From assembly GCA_963834945.1 (NCBI GenBank), contig CAWIDT010000004.1, forward strand, positions 434,001 through 498,000: a DNA stretch of 64,000 nt, written 5' to 3'. The position numbers were made by a program, and so were the translations under genes. The notes below the pieces were generated by a model that was given only the letters and a program-made list of their open reading frames with translations, did not search any database and was not told where the DNA came from. Source of the DNA: R-RK-3 sp963834945 (GTDB lineage: Bacteria > Pseudomonadota > Alphaproteobacteria > Rhizobiales > Rhodomicrobiaceae). Below are positions 18,214 through 26,875 of this stretch, in pieces (position 1 is the stretch's first letter; each line of letters starts with the position of its first letter).

Positions 18214-19419
18214 CTATTGGCGGGCCGCGATTTTCCGGGTGAGCCGTTCGACGATGAGCGCGCCGATCGGCAAGGCCGAGGTTGCTGCTGGTGAGGGGGC
18301 GTTGCAGACATGCAGCATGCGCGGCGTCTCCTCGAAGATGAAATCATGAACCAGGGTGCCGTCACGCAGCACCGCCTGCGCGCGGATGCCGGCGCGATAG
18401 GGCAGCAGATCGGCCAATTCGAGGCCTGGGCAGTATTTGCGGCATTCCGCCAGATAGCGGCTTTTCGACAAGGAGTTGCGCAGTTCCGCAAGGCCGGAGC
18501 CGACATGCTTGCGGATCAGGCGCCAGAAGCCGGGAAAGCGCAGGAAGTCGGCGGCATCGGCCGGTGATAAGCGGAACTTCGGGTAGCCTTCGCGCGACCA
18601 GCCGAGCACGGCGTTGGGTCCGACGCTGACACCGCCGTCGATCATGCGGGTGAGGTGGATGCCGAGGAACGGCAGCGCCGGGTCCGGGACAGGGTAGATC
18701 AGCGCCTTGACGATGGCGTTTCTCGACGGCGGCAGCCGGTAATATTCGCCGCGAAACGGCACGATGCGATAGTCGGCCGGCAGTCCTGCCAGCCGGGCCA
18801 GCCTGTCGGCCTGTAGTCCGCCGCAAACGATCAGATGCCGGGCTTTCCACTCAGCCCCTCCCGCCGTGACGGTGACATATTCCACCGCTTCGGCGATACT
18901 CACGACCTGCGCGCCCAATTCGATCCGGCCGCCGGCATTCTGCAATCCCCGCGCCATCGCGGCGCAGATCTGCGCGTAATCGACGATGCCGGTGCTGGGT
19001 ACGAACAGCGCACCCAGCCCCGAAATGGCGGGCTCGCGGCGGCGCAGTTCGGCGGCGTCGAGCCGTTCCGCCTCCACCTTGTTGTCGCGGGCGCGCTGGA
19101 AGAGCTGATCCATTCGCGCCAGCTCGGCAGGATCGGTCGCCACCAGCAGCTTGCCGCAAACCTCGTAGGGAATGGCGTTCGCCTGGCAAAAGGCGACCGT
19201 TTCGGCCGCGCCCTTGCGGCACAGCTCGGCCCTGAAGCTGCCGGGCGCGTAATAGATGCCGGAGTGGATGACGCCGCTATTGTGCCCGCTCTGGTGGCGC
19301 CCGACGCCGCTTTCCTTTTCGAGAACCAGGATGCTGGCGTCGGGGTAGGCCTCGCGGAATTTCGTCGCGGCGGCGAGACCGACGATGCCGCCGCCGATGA
19401 CGCATAGATCGTGGATCAT
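18214..19419 (-). CDS. lhgO: L-2-hydroxyglutarate oxidase (LhgO)
   Basis: FAD enzyme of the DAO family that oxidises L-2-hydroxyglutarate to 2-oxoglutarate, passing electrons to the membrane quinone pool or oxygen. The 401-residue protein has the N-terminal dinucleotide-binding motif (CVIGGGIVGLAAA), the family-typical HQSGHNSGVIHSGIYY segment, and C-terminal LPFLGIHLTRMIDGGVSVGPNAVL and AGIRAQAV motifs. Length fits the family. It stands alone, in tail-to-tail orientation with the lipoprotein gene. Confidence 0.9.
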   Translation of the reverse strand: MIHDLCVIGGGIVGLAAATKFREAYPDASILVLEKESGVGRHQSGHNSGVIHSGIYYAPGSFRAELCRKGAAETVAFCQANAIPYEVCGKLLVATDPAELARMDQLFQRARDNKVEAERLDAAELRRREPAISGLGALFVPSTGIVDYAQICAAMARGLQNAGGRIELGAQVVSIAEAVEYVTVTAGGAEWKARHLIVCGGLQADRLARLAGLPADYRIVPFRGEYYRLPPSRNAIVKALIYPVPDPALPFLGIHLTRMIDGGVSVGPNAVLGWSREGYPKFRLSPADAADFLRFPGFWRLIRKHVGSGLAELRNSLSKSRYLAECRKYCPGLELADLLPYRAGIRAQAVLRDGTLVHDFIFEETPRMLHVCNAPSPAATSALPIGALIVERLTRKIAARQ

Positions 19420-19457
19420 GTCAGCACGGGCTGCTGCTGCGGGCGGAACGGCTCGCG

Positions 19458-19859
19458 TCAGACCTCGTCGTCATCTTCGCGCGGACCGCCGACCATGCCG
19501 GTGACGTCGCCGCCATCATCGTCCTCGACTTCGATGAAGGCTTCGTCGTCGCTCTTCAGATCGGTGTCGTCGTCCTCGATCTCGACGAGATCGTTGTCCT
19601 CCAGATCGGGGATATCCTCGCTCTCCTCGGCCTCGTCGAGGGAAACGATCTCGACCTTGCCGGCCGGAGCGACGACAAGATCCTCATCGTCCTCCTCCAC
19701 CGTGTTGCCGGCGGGAGCGGCTTTGCCGCCGCGAATTTCCTGCTGCTGGAAGACGGCGTGGCAGATCGGGCAAGTGATCGGGTCGCGGCTGAGATCGTAG
19801 AACTTGCTACCGCAGCTTTGGCAAACCCGCTTTGTGCCTCGGGCAGCTTTGATTGACAT
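19458..19859 (-). CDS. TIGR02300 family protein
   Basis: A 133-residue protein of a family restricted largely to alphaproteobacteria. The N-terminal 38 residues form a zinc-ribbon-like unit (RVCQSCGSKFYDL, then PITCPICHAVFQ, two CxxC pairs). The rest is extremely acidic, with Asp/Glu runs to the C-terminus. GAGGA precedes the ATG. The function is unknown; the combination suggests a nucleic-acid or protein binding adaptor. It is divergent from aroA, the order seen in related alphaproteobacteria. Confidence 0.85.
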   Translation of the reverse strand: MSIKAARGTKRVCQSCGSKFYDLSRDPITCPICHAVFQQQEIRGGKAAPAGNTVEEDDEDLVVAPAGKVEIVSLDEAEESEDIPDLEDNDLVEIEDDDTDLKSDDEAFIEVEDDDGGDVTGMVGGPREDDDEV

Positions 19860-20047
19860 ACAATGTCCTCGTGAAAATCAGGCAGACGTTTTGGGAAAAT
19901 GGCTTTCTGCATAGGCATGGATGTTGTGTGTGTCAAAGGCAAATAATCGCGCTGTGTGCCGGCGCGATTGAGAATTGACAGCAAGGCCGCCGCGCGGCTC
20001 TATGGCGCGGCGTGGTGATACACTGAACTGCGCCACGAAATTTGCTC

Positions 20048-21398
20048 ATGGTATCGGCTGACATCATGCCAACGCTTGCCGCCGCCAAATCTGGGCCGCT
20101 TTCTGGCCATGTCAAGGTCCCAGGCGATAAATCCATTTCGCATCGGGCGCTGATCTTCGGCGCGCTGTCCATCGGGGAAACCCGCATTACAGGGCTGCTG
20201 GAAGCTGCCGATGTGCTGGCCACGGCGGGGATCGTCGAGGCGCTGGGCGCCGGCGTCAGCACGGCTGATGGTGTGTGGACCGTCGTCGGGCGCGGCATCG
20301 GCGGGCTGGTTTCACCATCCGAGCCGCTGGATTTCGGCAATTCCGGCACCGGCGCGCGGCTGATGGCCGGGGTCGTGACAGGCCATCCGATCGAGGCGCG
20401 GTTCACCGGCGATGCGTCGCTGTCGCGCCGTCCGATGGGACGGGTGCTGAAACCGCTGCGGACGATGGGGCTCACCGTCGCCGAGGGCGATCAGGACACC
20501 TTGCCGCTGACCTTGCGGGGCACCGCCGATGTCATCCCGATCCGCTACAGGCTGCCGGTGCCGTCGGCCCAGGTGAAGTCGGCGATTTTGCTGGCGGGGC
20601 TTAGCTCGCCGGGCGAGACCTCCGTGATCGAAGGCGAGGCGACCCGCGACCACACCGAAAAAATGCTCGCCTTTCTGGGAGCGGAGATCGCCGTCGAAGC
20701 CGGGCCAGAATGGCGCGTCATCACGCTGAAGGGCCAGCCGGTGCTCAAGGGCCGTCCGATCGCGGTGCCCGGCGACCCCAGTTCGGCTGCGTTTCTGGCG
20801 GCGGCGGCCTTGATCTGTCCCGGCTCGGACATAACCATTCAGAATGTGCTGATCAATCCGACGCGCATCGGCTTCTACGAGACCGTCATCGAGATGGGCG
20901 GCGACGTCACCTTCGAGAACCGCCGCGAGCAGGGCGGCGAGCCGGTGGCCGACATTCGCGTCCGGCATGGGCGCCTGCGCGGCGTCAGCGTGCCGCCGGA
21001 ACGCGCGCCCTCGATGATCGACGAATATCCGGTGCTGGCCGCGCTCGCATGCTTACGCCGAAGGCGAGACGCTGATGCAAGGGCTGGCCGAATTGCGCGT
21101 CAAGGAGAGCGACCGTCTCGCCGCCACGGAAACGGCGCTGAAGGCCTGCGGCGTGGACGCCGAAGCCGGCGCCGATTCGCTGGCGGTGCGCGGCGGCGGC
21201 GCGGTGCGGGGCGGCGCGACCGTCGCCACGCATATGGACCACCGGATCGCCATGGCGTTTCTGACGCTCGGCCTCGGAGCGCGTGAGCCGGTCACGGTCG
21301 ACGATATCGCCATGATCGAGACGAGCTTCCCCGAATTCGTGACGCTCATGACCGGCCTCGGTGCGCAGTTCCAGCCGGGTGGGACCGGTCCGGCATGA
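20048..21398 (+). pseudogene. aroA: EPSP synthase (3-phosphoshikimate 1-carboxyvinyltransferase), frameshifted
   Basis: AroA makes 5-enolpyruvylshikimate-3-phosphate in aromatic amino-acid synthesis. Frame 1 carries the N-terminal signature PGDKSISHRALIFGAL, the LDFGNSGTGARLM motif, SAQVKSAILLAGL and the DEYPVLAALA segment. An extra base near 21050 (GCGCTCGCA-T-GCTTAC) then shifts the frame. The conserved continuation AYAEGETLMQGLAELRVKESDRLAA is in the next frame and runs to 21398. Without the extra base the protein would be normal length (about 449 residues). Because the trp and other aromatic genes look intact, a sequencing error is as likely as a real mutation. The start is uncertain (TTG 20042, ATG 20048 or ATG 20069). 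Confidence 0.85.
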
Positions 21399-22024
21399 TC
21401 ATCGCCCTCGATGGCCCGGCCGCCTCCGGCAAGGGGACGCTGGCCAAACGCATCGCGGCGCGCTACGGCCTGCCGCATCTGGATACGGGCATGCTCTATC
21501 GCGGCATTGCGCGCGACATGATCCGCAAGGGCGAAAATCTCGACGACGAAGCCGCCGCCGAACGCGCGGCGCGCGCCCTCGATCCCGCCACGCTTCAGGA
21601 TGCCGGCTTGCGCAACCGGTATATGGGCGAGGCCGCATCGGTGGTGGCGCAATTCCCCGCCGTGCGCGCGGCGCTGATGGAAACGCAGAAGGCGTTTGCC
21701 GCGCAGAGCGCCGGGGCGGTGGTGGAGGGCCGTGATATCGGCACGGTGATCTTCCCCGATGCGGAGGTTAAAATCTTCGTCACCGCCGATCTCAGGGAGC
21801 GGGCGCGCAGGCGACATCTGGAGTTGCTGCAGCGCGGCGAACACACGACCGAGGACGCCGTCTACGCCGATCTGGAGAAACGCGACCTGCGCGACCAGAG
21901 CCGCGCCGCCGCTCCACTTCGCATGGCCGACGACGCGCACTTGCTCGACACGACTAAATTAGATATAGAAACTGCATTTTTCGCCGCAGTGAGATTGATC
22001 GACGCCGCGATTGGCCGGTCCTAG
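21395..22024 (+). CDS. cmk: Cytidylate kinase
   Basis: Phosphorylates CMP/dCMP to the diphosphates. The 209-residue protein opens with the P-loop LDGPAASGKGTLAKRIA, followed by the CMP-binding LDTGMLYRGIARD and EGRDIGTVIFPDAEVK, and the lid region RARRRHLEL. Its ATG overlaps the aroA stop (ATGA), the standard alphaproteobacterial aroA-cmk-rpsA order, indicating translational coupling. Confidence 0.95.
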   Translation: MIIALDGPAASGKGTLAKRIAARYGLPHLDTGMLYRGIARDMIRKGENLDDEAAAERAARALDPATLQDAGLRNRYMGEAASVVAQFPAVRAALMETQKAFAAQSAGAVVEGRDIGTVIFPDAEVKIFVTADLRERARRRHLELLQRGEHTTEDAVYADLEKRDLRDQSRAAAPLRMADDAHLLDTTKLDIETAFFAAVRLIDAAIGRS

Positions 22025-22212
22025 CCGCTCAGCAGTAAAGCTGCTCAGACGGAAGGGGCTCTCAACTTTGCCCTTCTAGCGCTGCATTGGTCTTTCCGGT
22101 AAAGAATAAAACCACGGATTGACGGTTCGCACTCTCCCCGCCGGCAAGGAGAGGCTGCCGTCCGTTCTCTTTGGCGCTTCGGGCGCCGCACCAACAGCCG
22201 GCAGGGACTTTG
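22025..22212 (+). promoter_or_regulatory. rpsA leader region
   Basis: 188-base gap between cmk and rpsA. It can carry an rpsA promoter and leader; a GC-rich stretch near 22140-22200 precedes the start. No riboswitch-like structure was recognised. Confidence 0.3.
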
Positions 22213-23958
22213 ATGAGTTTATCGCAAGCAACAGAACAAGGAGCGAGGGACTATAATCCGTCGCAGGAGGAATTCGCGGCTCTTTTGGAGGAATCCTTCA
22301 AAACGACGGATATCGAGGAAGGTGCCGTCGTAAAGGGAAGAATCGTCGCGATCGAGAACGATCTCGCGGTGATCGATGTCGGGCTGAAGACCGAAGGACG
22401 TGTCGCGCTGAAGGAGTTCGGCGTCAATGGACGCGGGCAGGCCGTGGGTGTCGGCGACGAGGTGGAGGTCTATCTCGAACGCGTCGAAAACGCCATGGGC
22501 GAGGCCGTGCTGTCGCGCGAAAAGGCGCGGCGCGAGGAAAGCTGGAACCGGCTGGAAGAGAAATTCAACGCCAGCGAGAAGGTCGAAGGCGTTATTTTCA
22601 ATAAAGTCAAAGGTGGTTTTACCGTCGATCTCGACGGCGCCGTGGCGTTCCTGCCGGGCAGCCAGGTCGATATCCGTCCAGTGCGCGATATCGGGCCGCT
22701 AATGAACGTGCCGCAGCCCTTCCAGATCCTGAAGATGGACCGCCGGCGCGGCAATATCGTCGTCTCCCGCCGCTCCGTGCTGGAAGAGACGCGCGCCGAG
22801 CAGCGTTCGGAAATCGTCGCTAAGCTGGAAGAGGGCCAGACCGTCGACGGCGTGGTCAAGAACATCACCGATTATGGTGCGTTCATCGATCTGGGCGGCA
22901 TTGACGGCCTGCTGCACGTCACCGACATGGCGTGGCGCCGTGTCAACCATCCGAGCGAAATCCTCAATGTCGGCGATACGGTGAAGGTGCAGATCGTGCG
23001 CATCAATCCGGATACGCACCGGATCAGCCTGGGCATGAAGCAGCTCGAATCCGATCCGTGGGAAGGCATCGAGGCGAAATATCCGCTCGGCGCCCGCTTC
23101 ACCGGCAAGGTCACCAACATCACCGATTACGGCGCGTTCGTTGAGCTGGAACCCGGCGTCGAAGGCCTCATCCACGTCTCCGAGATGAGCTGGGTGAAAA
23201 AGAACGTGCATCCCGGCAAGATCGTCTCCACCAGCCAGGAAGTCGAAGTGCAGGTGCTGGAGGTCGATCCTCACAAGCGCCGGATTTCGCTCGGCCTCAA
23301 GCAGACCCAGGAAAATCCGTGGGTGGGCTTTGCCGAGAAATATCCCAAGGGCACCGAGATTTCGGGCCAGGTGCGCAACGTCACCGAGTTCGGCCTGTTC
23401 ATCGGCCTGGATGGCGGCATCGACGGCATGGTGCATCTGTCCGACCTCGACTGGAACAAGCCGGGCGAAGAAGCCCTCAAGGACTACAATAAGGGCGATG
23501 AAGTGCGCGCCGTCGTGCTGGATACCGATCCGGACAAGGAACGCATCAGCCTTGGCATCAAGCAGCTCGGCAGCGATCCGTTCCAGACGGCCGGCACGCT
23601 GAAGAAGGGGGCGATCGTCACCTGCGAAGTGCTGGAAGTGAAGGAAGGCGGGCTGGAGGTGAAGATCGCCGGTACCGACATGACCGCATTCATCCGCAGG
23701 GCCGATCTGTCCCGCGACCGCTCGGAACAGCGGCCGGAGCGGTTTTCGCCCGGCGATATGGTCGACGCTTCGATCCAGTCGATCGATAAGAACAGCCGCA
23801 AGATCACGCTGTCCATCAAGGCGCTGGAGATCGCCGAGGAGAAGGAAGCCGTCGCGCAATACGGTTCGACCGACAGCGGCGCTTCGCTTGGCGACATTCT
23901 GGGCGCGGCCTTGTCGCGAGCCCAGGAAAAGGACGAAGAAAAGTCCGACAGCAATTAG
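22213..23958 (+). CDS. rpsA: 30S ribosomal protein S1
   Basis: Largest 30S protein; it unwinds and docks mRNA during initiation. The 581-residue protein consists of consecutive S1 (OB-fold) repeats. The clearest (GQTVDGVVKNITDYGAFIDL, ARFTGKVTNITDYGAFVEL, GTEISGQVRNVTEFGLFIGL) start near residues 203, 293 and 377. Degenerate copies lie at both ends, and a short acidic/Ser-rich tail (EKDEEKSDSN) follows. ATG 22213 is chosen over the longer frame because it gives the usual MSLSQATEQGARDYNPS N-terminus. Confidence 0.96.
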   Translation: MSLSQATEQGARDYNPSQEEFAALLEESFKTTDIEEGAVVKGRIVAIENDLAVIDVGLKTEGRVALKEFGVNGRGQAVGVGDEVEVYLERVENAMGEAVLSREKARREESWNRLEEKFNASEKVEGVIFNKVKGGFTVDLDGAVAFLPGSQVDIRPVRDIGPLMNVPQPFQILKMDRRRGNIVVSRRSVLEETRAEQRSEIVAKLEEGQTVDGVVKNITDYGAFIDLGGIDGLLHVTDMAWRRVNHPSEILNVGDTVKVQIVRINPDTHRISLGMKQLESDPWEGIEAKYPLGARFTGKVTNITDYGAFVELEPGVEGLIHVSEMSWVKKNVHPGKIVSTSQEVEVQVLEVDPHKRRISLGLKQTQENPWVGFAEKYPKGTEISGQVRNVTEFGLFIGLDGGIDGMVHLSDLDWNKPGEEALKDYNKGDEVRAVVLDTDPDKERISLGIKQLGSDPFQTAGTLKKGAIVTCEVLEVKEGGLEVKIAGTDMTAFIRRADLSRDRSEQRPERFSPGDMVDASIQSIDKNSRKITLSIKALEIAEEKEAVAQYGSTDSGASLGDILGAALSRAQEKDEEKSDSN

Positions 23959-23965
23959 GCGACAT

Positions 23966-24002
23966 GGAAGGCTTCGGGCGATACCGGAGCCTTCCTCGTT
24001 TT
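23966..24002 (+). terminator. rho-independent terminator after rpsA
   Basis: Stem GGAAGGCT-CGG / CCG-AGCCTTCC with a short loop, followed by TCGTTTT, directly after the rpsA stop. Confidence 0.75.
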
Positions 24003-24034
24003 CAGTCCCGCATCCTTGAAGGATCATCTCCCTC

Positions 24035-25003
24035 ATGACGCTTGAAGCCGACAGCCTCGCCGAACGCCGCCGCCTTAAGCGCCGCCTGAGCTTCTGGCGC
24101 GTCGGCGCCATTCTTTTTGCCGTCGCGGCGGTGGTCGCCGTGTTCGCCAGCAGGAGCGAGAGCTATCTGCCTGGGCTCGGTTTTGAACCCTATGTGGCCC
24201 GCATATCGGTGGAAGGCTTCATTTCCGATGACCGCGAGCAACGCAAATTACTGAAGACCCTCAGCGAAACCGATCAGGTGCGCGGCGTCATCCTTTATGT
24301 GAACAGCCCCGGCGGCACCACCGCCGGCGCCGAAGCGCTCTATCTTTCGCTGCGCAAGCTGGCGGAAAAAAAACCCGTGGTCGCCGTCTTCGGGACTGCC
24401 GCGACCTCGGCGGCCTATCTTGCCGGTATTGCGGCCGATCACATCGTGGCGCGCGGCAACAGCATCACGGGTTCGGTCGGCGTCATTCTGCAAACGGCGG
24501 AGTTTTCCGAGCTGTTGCGGAATTGGGGCATCAAGGTCGAGGAGATCCGCAGCGGCCCGCTCAAAGCCGTGCCCTCGCCTTTTACCCCGACCGACGACGC
24601 CGCGAGGGCGCTGGTGCAGGATCTGGTCAATGAATCGCGCAACTGGTTTGTCGATCTGGTGACACAGCGCCGCCAGATCAGCCCCGAGGCGCTTGAACAG
24701 GTGAAAACCGGGCGCATCTATACGGGCCGGCAGGCATTGCAGATCGGTCTCATCGACGAGGTGGGAGATGAAGCCAGCGCATTGAAATGGCTGGAAGAAA
24801 CGCGTGGCGTCACGAAGGGGCTGAAGGTCGTCGACCGGGCCGGCGAGAGCAGTTCCAGCCGCTTCCAAATGCACGCTCTTGCGGGGGGCGCGACCTCGTT
24901 TTTAGCCTATATCGTACAAGCGGCTGCCGGCATTTTAAGCGGCGGCTCACAATTTAACCATCTTGACGGCCTCATTTCGCTTTGGCACCCTGAAAAATCT
25001 TAA
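24035..25003 (+). CDS. sppA: Signal peptide peptidase SppA, short form
   Basis: Membrane-anchored serine protease that degrades cleaved signal peptides. The 322-residue protein has one N-terminal membrane segment (about 21-41) and a single S49 domain. VNSPGGTTAGAEALY is followed by the nucleophile Ser in TAATSAAYLAGIAADHI, and SGPLKAVPSPF carries the general-base Lys. Single-domain length is typical of the short SppA form. It follows rpsA after a terminator, so it has its own promoter, and precedes ihfB as in related genomes. Confidence 0.92.
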   Translation: MTLEADSLAERRRLKRRLSFWRVGAILFAVAAVVAVFASRSESYLPGLGFEPYVARISVEGFISDDREQRKLLKTLSETDQVRGVILYVNSPGGTTAGAEALYLSLRKLAEKKPVVAVFGTAATSAAYLAGIAADHIVARGNSITGSVGVILQTAEFSELLRNWGIKVEEIRSGPLKAVPSPFTPTDDAARALVQDLVNESRNWFVDLVTQRRQISPEALEQVKTGRIYTGRQALQIGLIDEVGDEASALKWLEETRGVTKGLKVVDRAGESSSSRFQMHALAGGATSFLAYIVQAAAGILSGGSQFNHLDGLISLWHPEKS

Positions 25004-25039
25004 TAAACACAAGTAGATCGCCTTAGCGGAATGGGCATT

Positions 25040-25381
25040 ATGATCAAATCGGAGCTGATCGAGAAGATAGCGGCGGAAAACCCGCATTTGTTTCAGCGTG
25101 ACGTTGAGATCATCGTAAACGTAGTATTTGACGAAATTATTACGTCGCTGTCTCGCGGAGAGCGAGTGGAGCTGCGCGGATTCGGCGCCTTTTCGGTGAA
25201 AAGGCGCCCGGCCAGATCGGGCCGCAATCCGCGCACAGGCGAGCAGGTGTTCGTCGAGGAGAAGTACATTCCGTATTTCAAAACGGGCAAGGAATTGCGC
25301 CTGCGGATGAATAATGATTCTGAAACGAAATCTAAGGTAAAATCGGTGCCTAAAGCGAAGAGCAAGAAGAAAAAAGCTTGA
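25040..25381 (+). CDS. ihfB: Integration host factor subunit beta
   Basis: DNA-bending HU-family protein that pairs with IhfA (encoded at 49851). The 113-residue product has the family core: MIKSELIEKIA, RVELRGFGAFSVKRR, and the DNA-intercalating proline in ARSGRNPRTGEQV. It ends in a Lys-rich tail (KSKKKKA) absent from the E. coli protein. Start ATG 25040 gives the usual N-terminus; ATG 25031 would add three residues. Confidence 0.93.
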   Translation: MIKSELIEKIAAENPHLFQRDVEIIVNVVFDEIITSLSRGERVELRGFGAFSVKRRPARSGRNPRTGEQVFVEEKYIPYFKTGKELRLRMNNDSETKSKVKSVPKAKSKKKKA

Positions 25382-25779
25382 CCCGCTCAAATGCGTTGGA
25401 GCTTCGAATGCGATCGTTGCGTAATCTTATTCTGTTCCTCCTCGCCATCGTCGCGGTGGCGTTCGCGGTGGCCAACCGCCAATTGGTGCCTTTCGTTCTC
25501 GACCCCGTGGCTGGGCCTGACAGCACGTTCTCCTTCGAGGCGCCGCTCTACATCTATCTTTTTGGCGCGCTGATCACCGGGTTCGTCATCGGCGCTTTCG
25601 CGGCTTGGATTGGGCAGCGCCGCTGGCGGAACGCCGCGAAGCGCCGGGCCCATGAAGTTTTCGAGCTGAAAAAGGAAAACGAGCGGCTGACCCGGCATCT
25701 CCGCGTCATGGAGCGGGCGCCCCAGATACGCGCCTTCGCGGCCCAGGCGGACGTCCAGGAACGTCCGCTCATTCACTAG
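25378..25779 (+). CDS. LapA-domain inner-membrane protein
   Basis: A 133-residue protein with two membrane segments (LRNLILFLLAIVAVAFAVANR near residue 14, and YIYLFGALITGFVIGAFAAWIG near 58) and a cytoplasmic coiled-coil tail (EVFELKKENERLTRHLRVM). This is the DUF1049/LapA plan; in enterobacteria LapA works with LapB in control of lipopolysaccharide synthesis. No lapB is adjacent here. It overlaps ihfB by 4 bases, so the two are coupled. Confidence 0.8.
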   Translation: MTRSNALELRMRSLRNLILFLLAIVAVAFAVANRQLVPFVLDPVAGPDSTFSFEAPLYIYLFGALITGFVIGAFAAWIGQRRWRNAAKRRAHEVFELKKENERLTRHLRVMERAPQIRAFAAQADVQERPLIH

Positions 25780-25794
25780 ACGGCTGAGCGTGCC

Positions 25795-26196
25795 GTGCCC
25801 AGAAGGCTGATTTCGTCGGGCTCATCTTTCGAGGCGGAAATCGGCTATTCGCGCGCGGTTGTTGATGGGGAATGGGTTTTCGTTTCCGGGACGACCGGAT
25901 TCGACTATGACACGATGACGATTTCGGCGGATGTCGTCGAGCAATGCGAACAGGCGCTGCGCAATATCGAAGCGGCGCTGGCCGAGGCCGGAGCTTCGAG
26001 CGCAGATGTGGTGCGGGTTCGTTACATCCTTCCCAGCAGGGACGATTTCGCGCCTTGCTGGCCAGCGTTGCGGCAGGCATTCGGGCAGGCAAGGCCAGCG
26101 GCGACGATGATCGAGGCGGGTCTCGCCGACCCGCGCATGAAGATTGAGATCGAGGTTACGGCTCGAACAACCGCCGCTGCCGCGGCAACGCGGTGA
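25795..26196 (+). CDS. RidA family protein
   Basis: A 133-residue YjgF/YER057c/UK114 fold protein; family members hydrolyse reactive enamines and imines released by PLP enzymes. Matching segments are YSRAVVDGEWVFVSGTTGFD, QCEQALRNIEAALAEAGAS, ARPAATMIEAGLADPRMKIEIEV. The catalytic Arg of RidA proper (usually in the C-terminal SRVAV or equivalent motif) is not obvious, so this may be a non-archetypal subgroup. The start is a GTG 15 bases after the preceding stop. Confidence 0.8.
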   Translation: MPRRLISSGSSFEAEIGYSRAVVDGEWVFVSGTTGFDYDTMTISADVVEQCEQALRNIEAALAEAGASSADVVRVRYILPSRDDFAPCWPALRQAFGQARPAATMIEAGLADPRMKIEIEVTARTTAAAAATR

Positions 26197-26226
26197 CCGG
26201 CGCAAAGGCAAGAAGTGGTTGGCGAA

Positions 26227-26610
26227 ATGCCAGAGAACGATCCGAGGAAAAAAAACGTCATCGCCTTTTACGATCTGGTTTTCAACCAGAACGACATACG
26301 CGGTGCCGTCGCCCGCTATGTCGGCGATGAATTCATTCAGCACAATCCCAATATCGAGACCGGCAAACAGGGTTTCATCCACTTTTTCGAGCGCATGGCG
26401 CGTGAGCACCCGAGCAAGCGCGTGACCATCAAGCGCGCCTTCGCCGAAGGGGCGCATGTGATCCTGCACTGCCTGCAGGAATGGCCGGGCGAGCAGACCT
26501 TCGCCACGGTCGACATTTTCCGGCTGAATGAGGACGGAAAGATCGTCGAACATTGGGACGTCATGCAGGTGATGCCGCAGCATAGCGCCAATCCGAACGG
26601 GATGTTCTAG
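26227..26610 (+). CDS. SnoaL-like / NTF2-fold protein
   Basis: A roughly 127-residue NTF2-like protein: helix KNVIAFYDLVFNQ, core segment YVGDEFIQHNPNIETGKQGF, then beta strands ending ATVDIFRLNEDGKIVEHWDV, the typical SnoaL-like ending. Many members are small hydrolases or isomerases of unknown substrate. Start uncertain (ATG 26227, or GTG 26215). It follows the RidA gene closely on the same strand. Confidence 0.75.
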   Translation: MPENDPRKKNVIAFYDLVFNQNDIRGAVARYVGDEFIQHNPNIETGKQGFIHFFERMAREHPSKRVTIKRAFAEGAHVILHCLQEWPGEQTFATVDIFRLNEDGKIVEHWDVMQVMPQHSANPNGMF

Positions 26611-26714
26611 AGCCTTTTCCGCTCCGATTGAATCGGAGCGCGGCTCTAATTCTTTGTTTTGTTGCATTTTCTCGACGCAAACCGGGGTCCACTTTGCTGG
26701 AAAATGTTCTAGCG
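26606..26714. repeat. Interspersed palindromic repeat
   Basis: Begins CTAGAGCC and ends GTTCTAGC. It contains a strong hairpin (CGCTCCGATT/AATCGGAGCG) and, further on, CTTTGTTTT and ACCGGGGTCCAC motifs found in the same order in the 12668 element. The left border overlaps the stop codon of the SnoaL-like gene. Confidence 0.6.
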
Positions 26715-26875
26715 CCGTTTCCGCTCGGATTGCAGGCGGGGATCCAATACTAATCGGTGGTTCAATAGCTTACTAGATCCCAGTTTTCACGTGGATTTCG
26801 GTAGAGATAGGCCCGACTGGCCCCATCTGATCCGATTACGCTTTAGCCGTCGGCCGACGTTAGGCCCATGCGGAT

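Noticed and set aside
22699..24111. Long minus-strand frame antisense to rpsA
   Set aside because: It mirrors the codon pattern of rpsA, has no ribosome-binding site and no domain; rpsA is certain.
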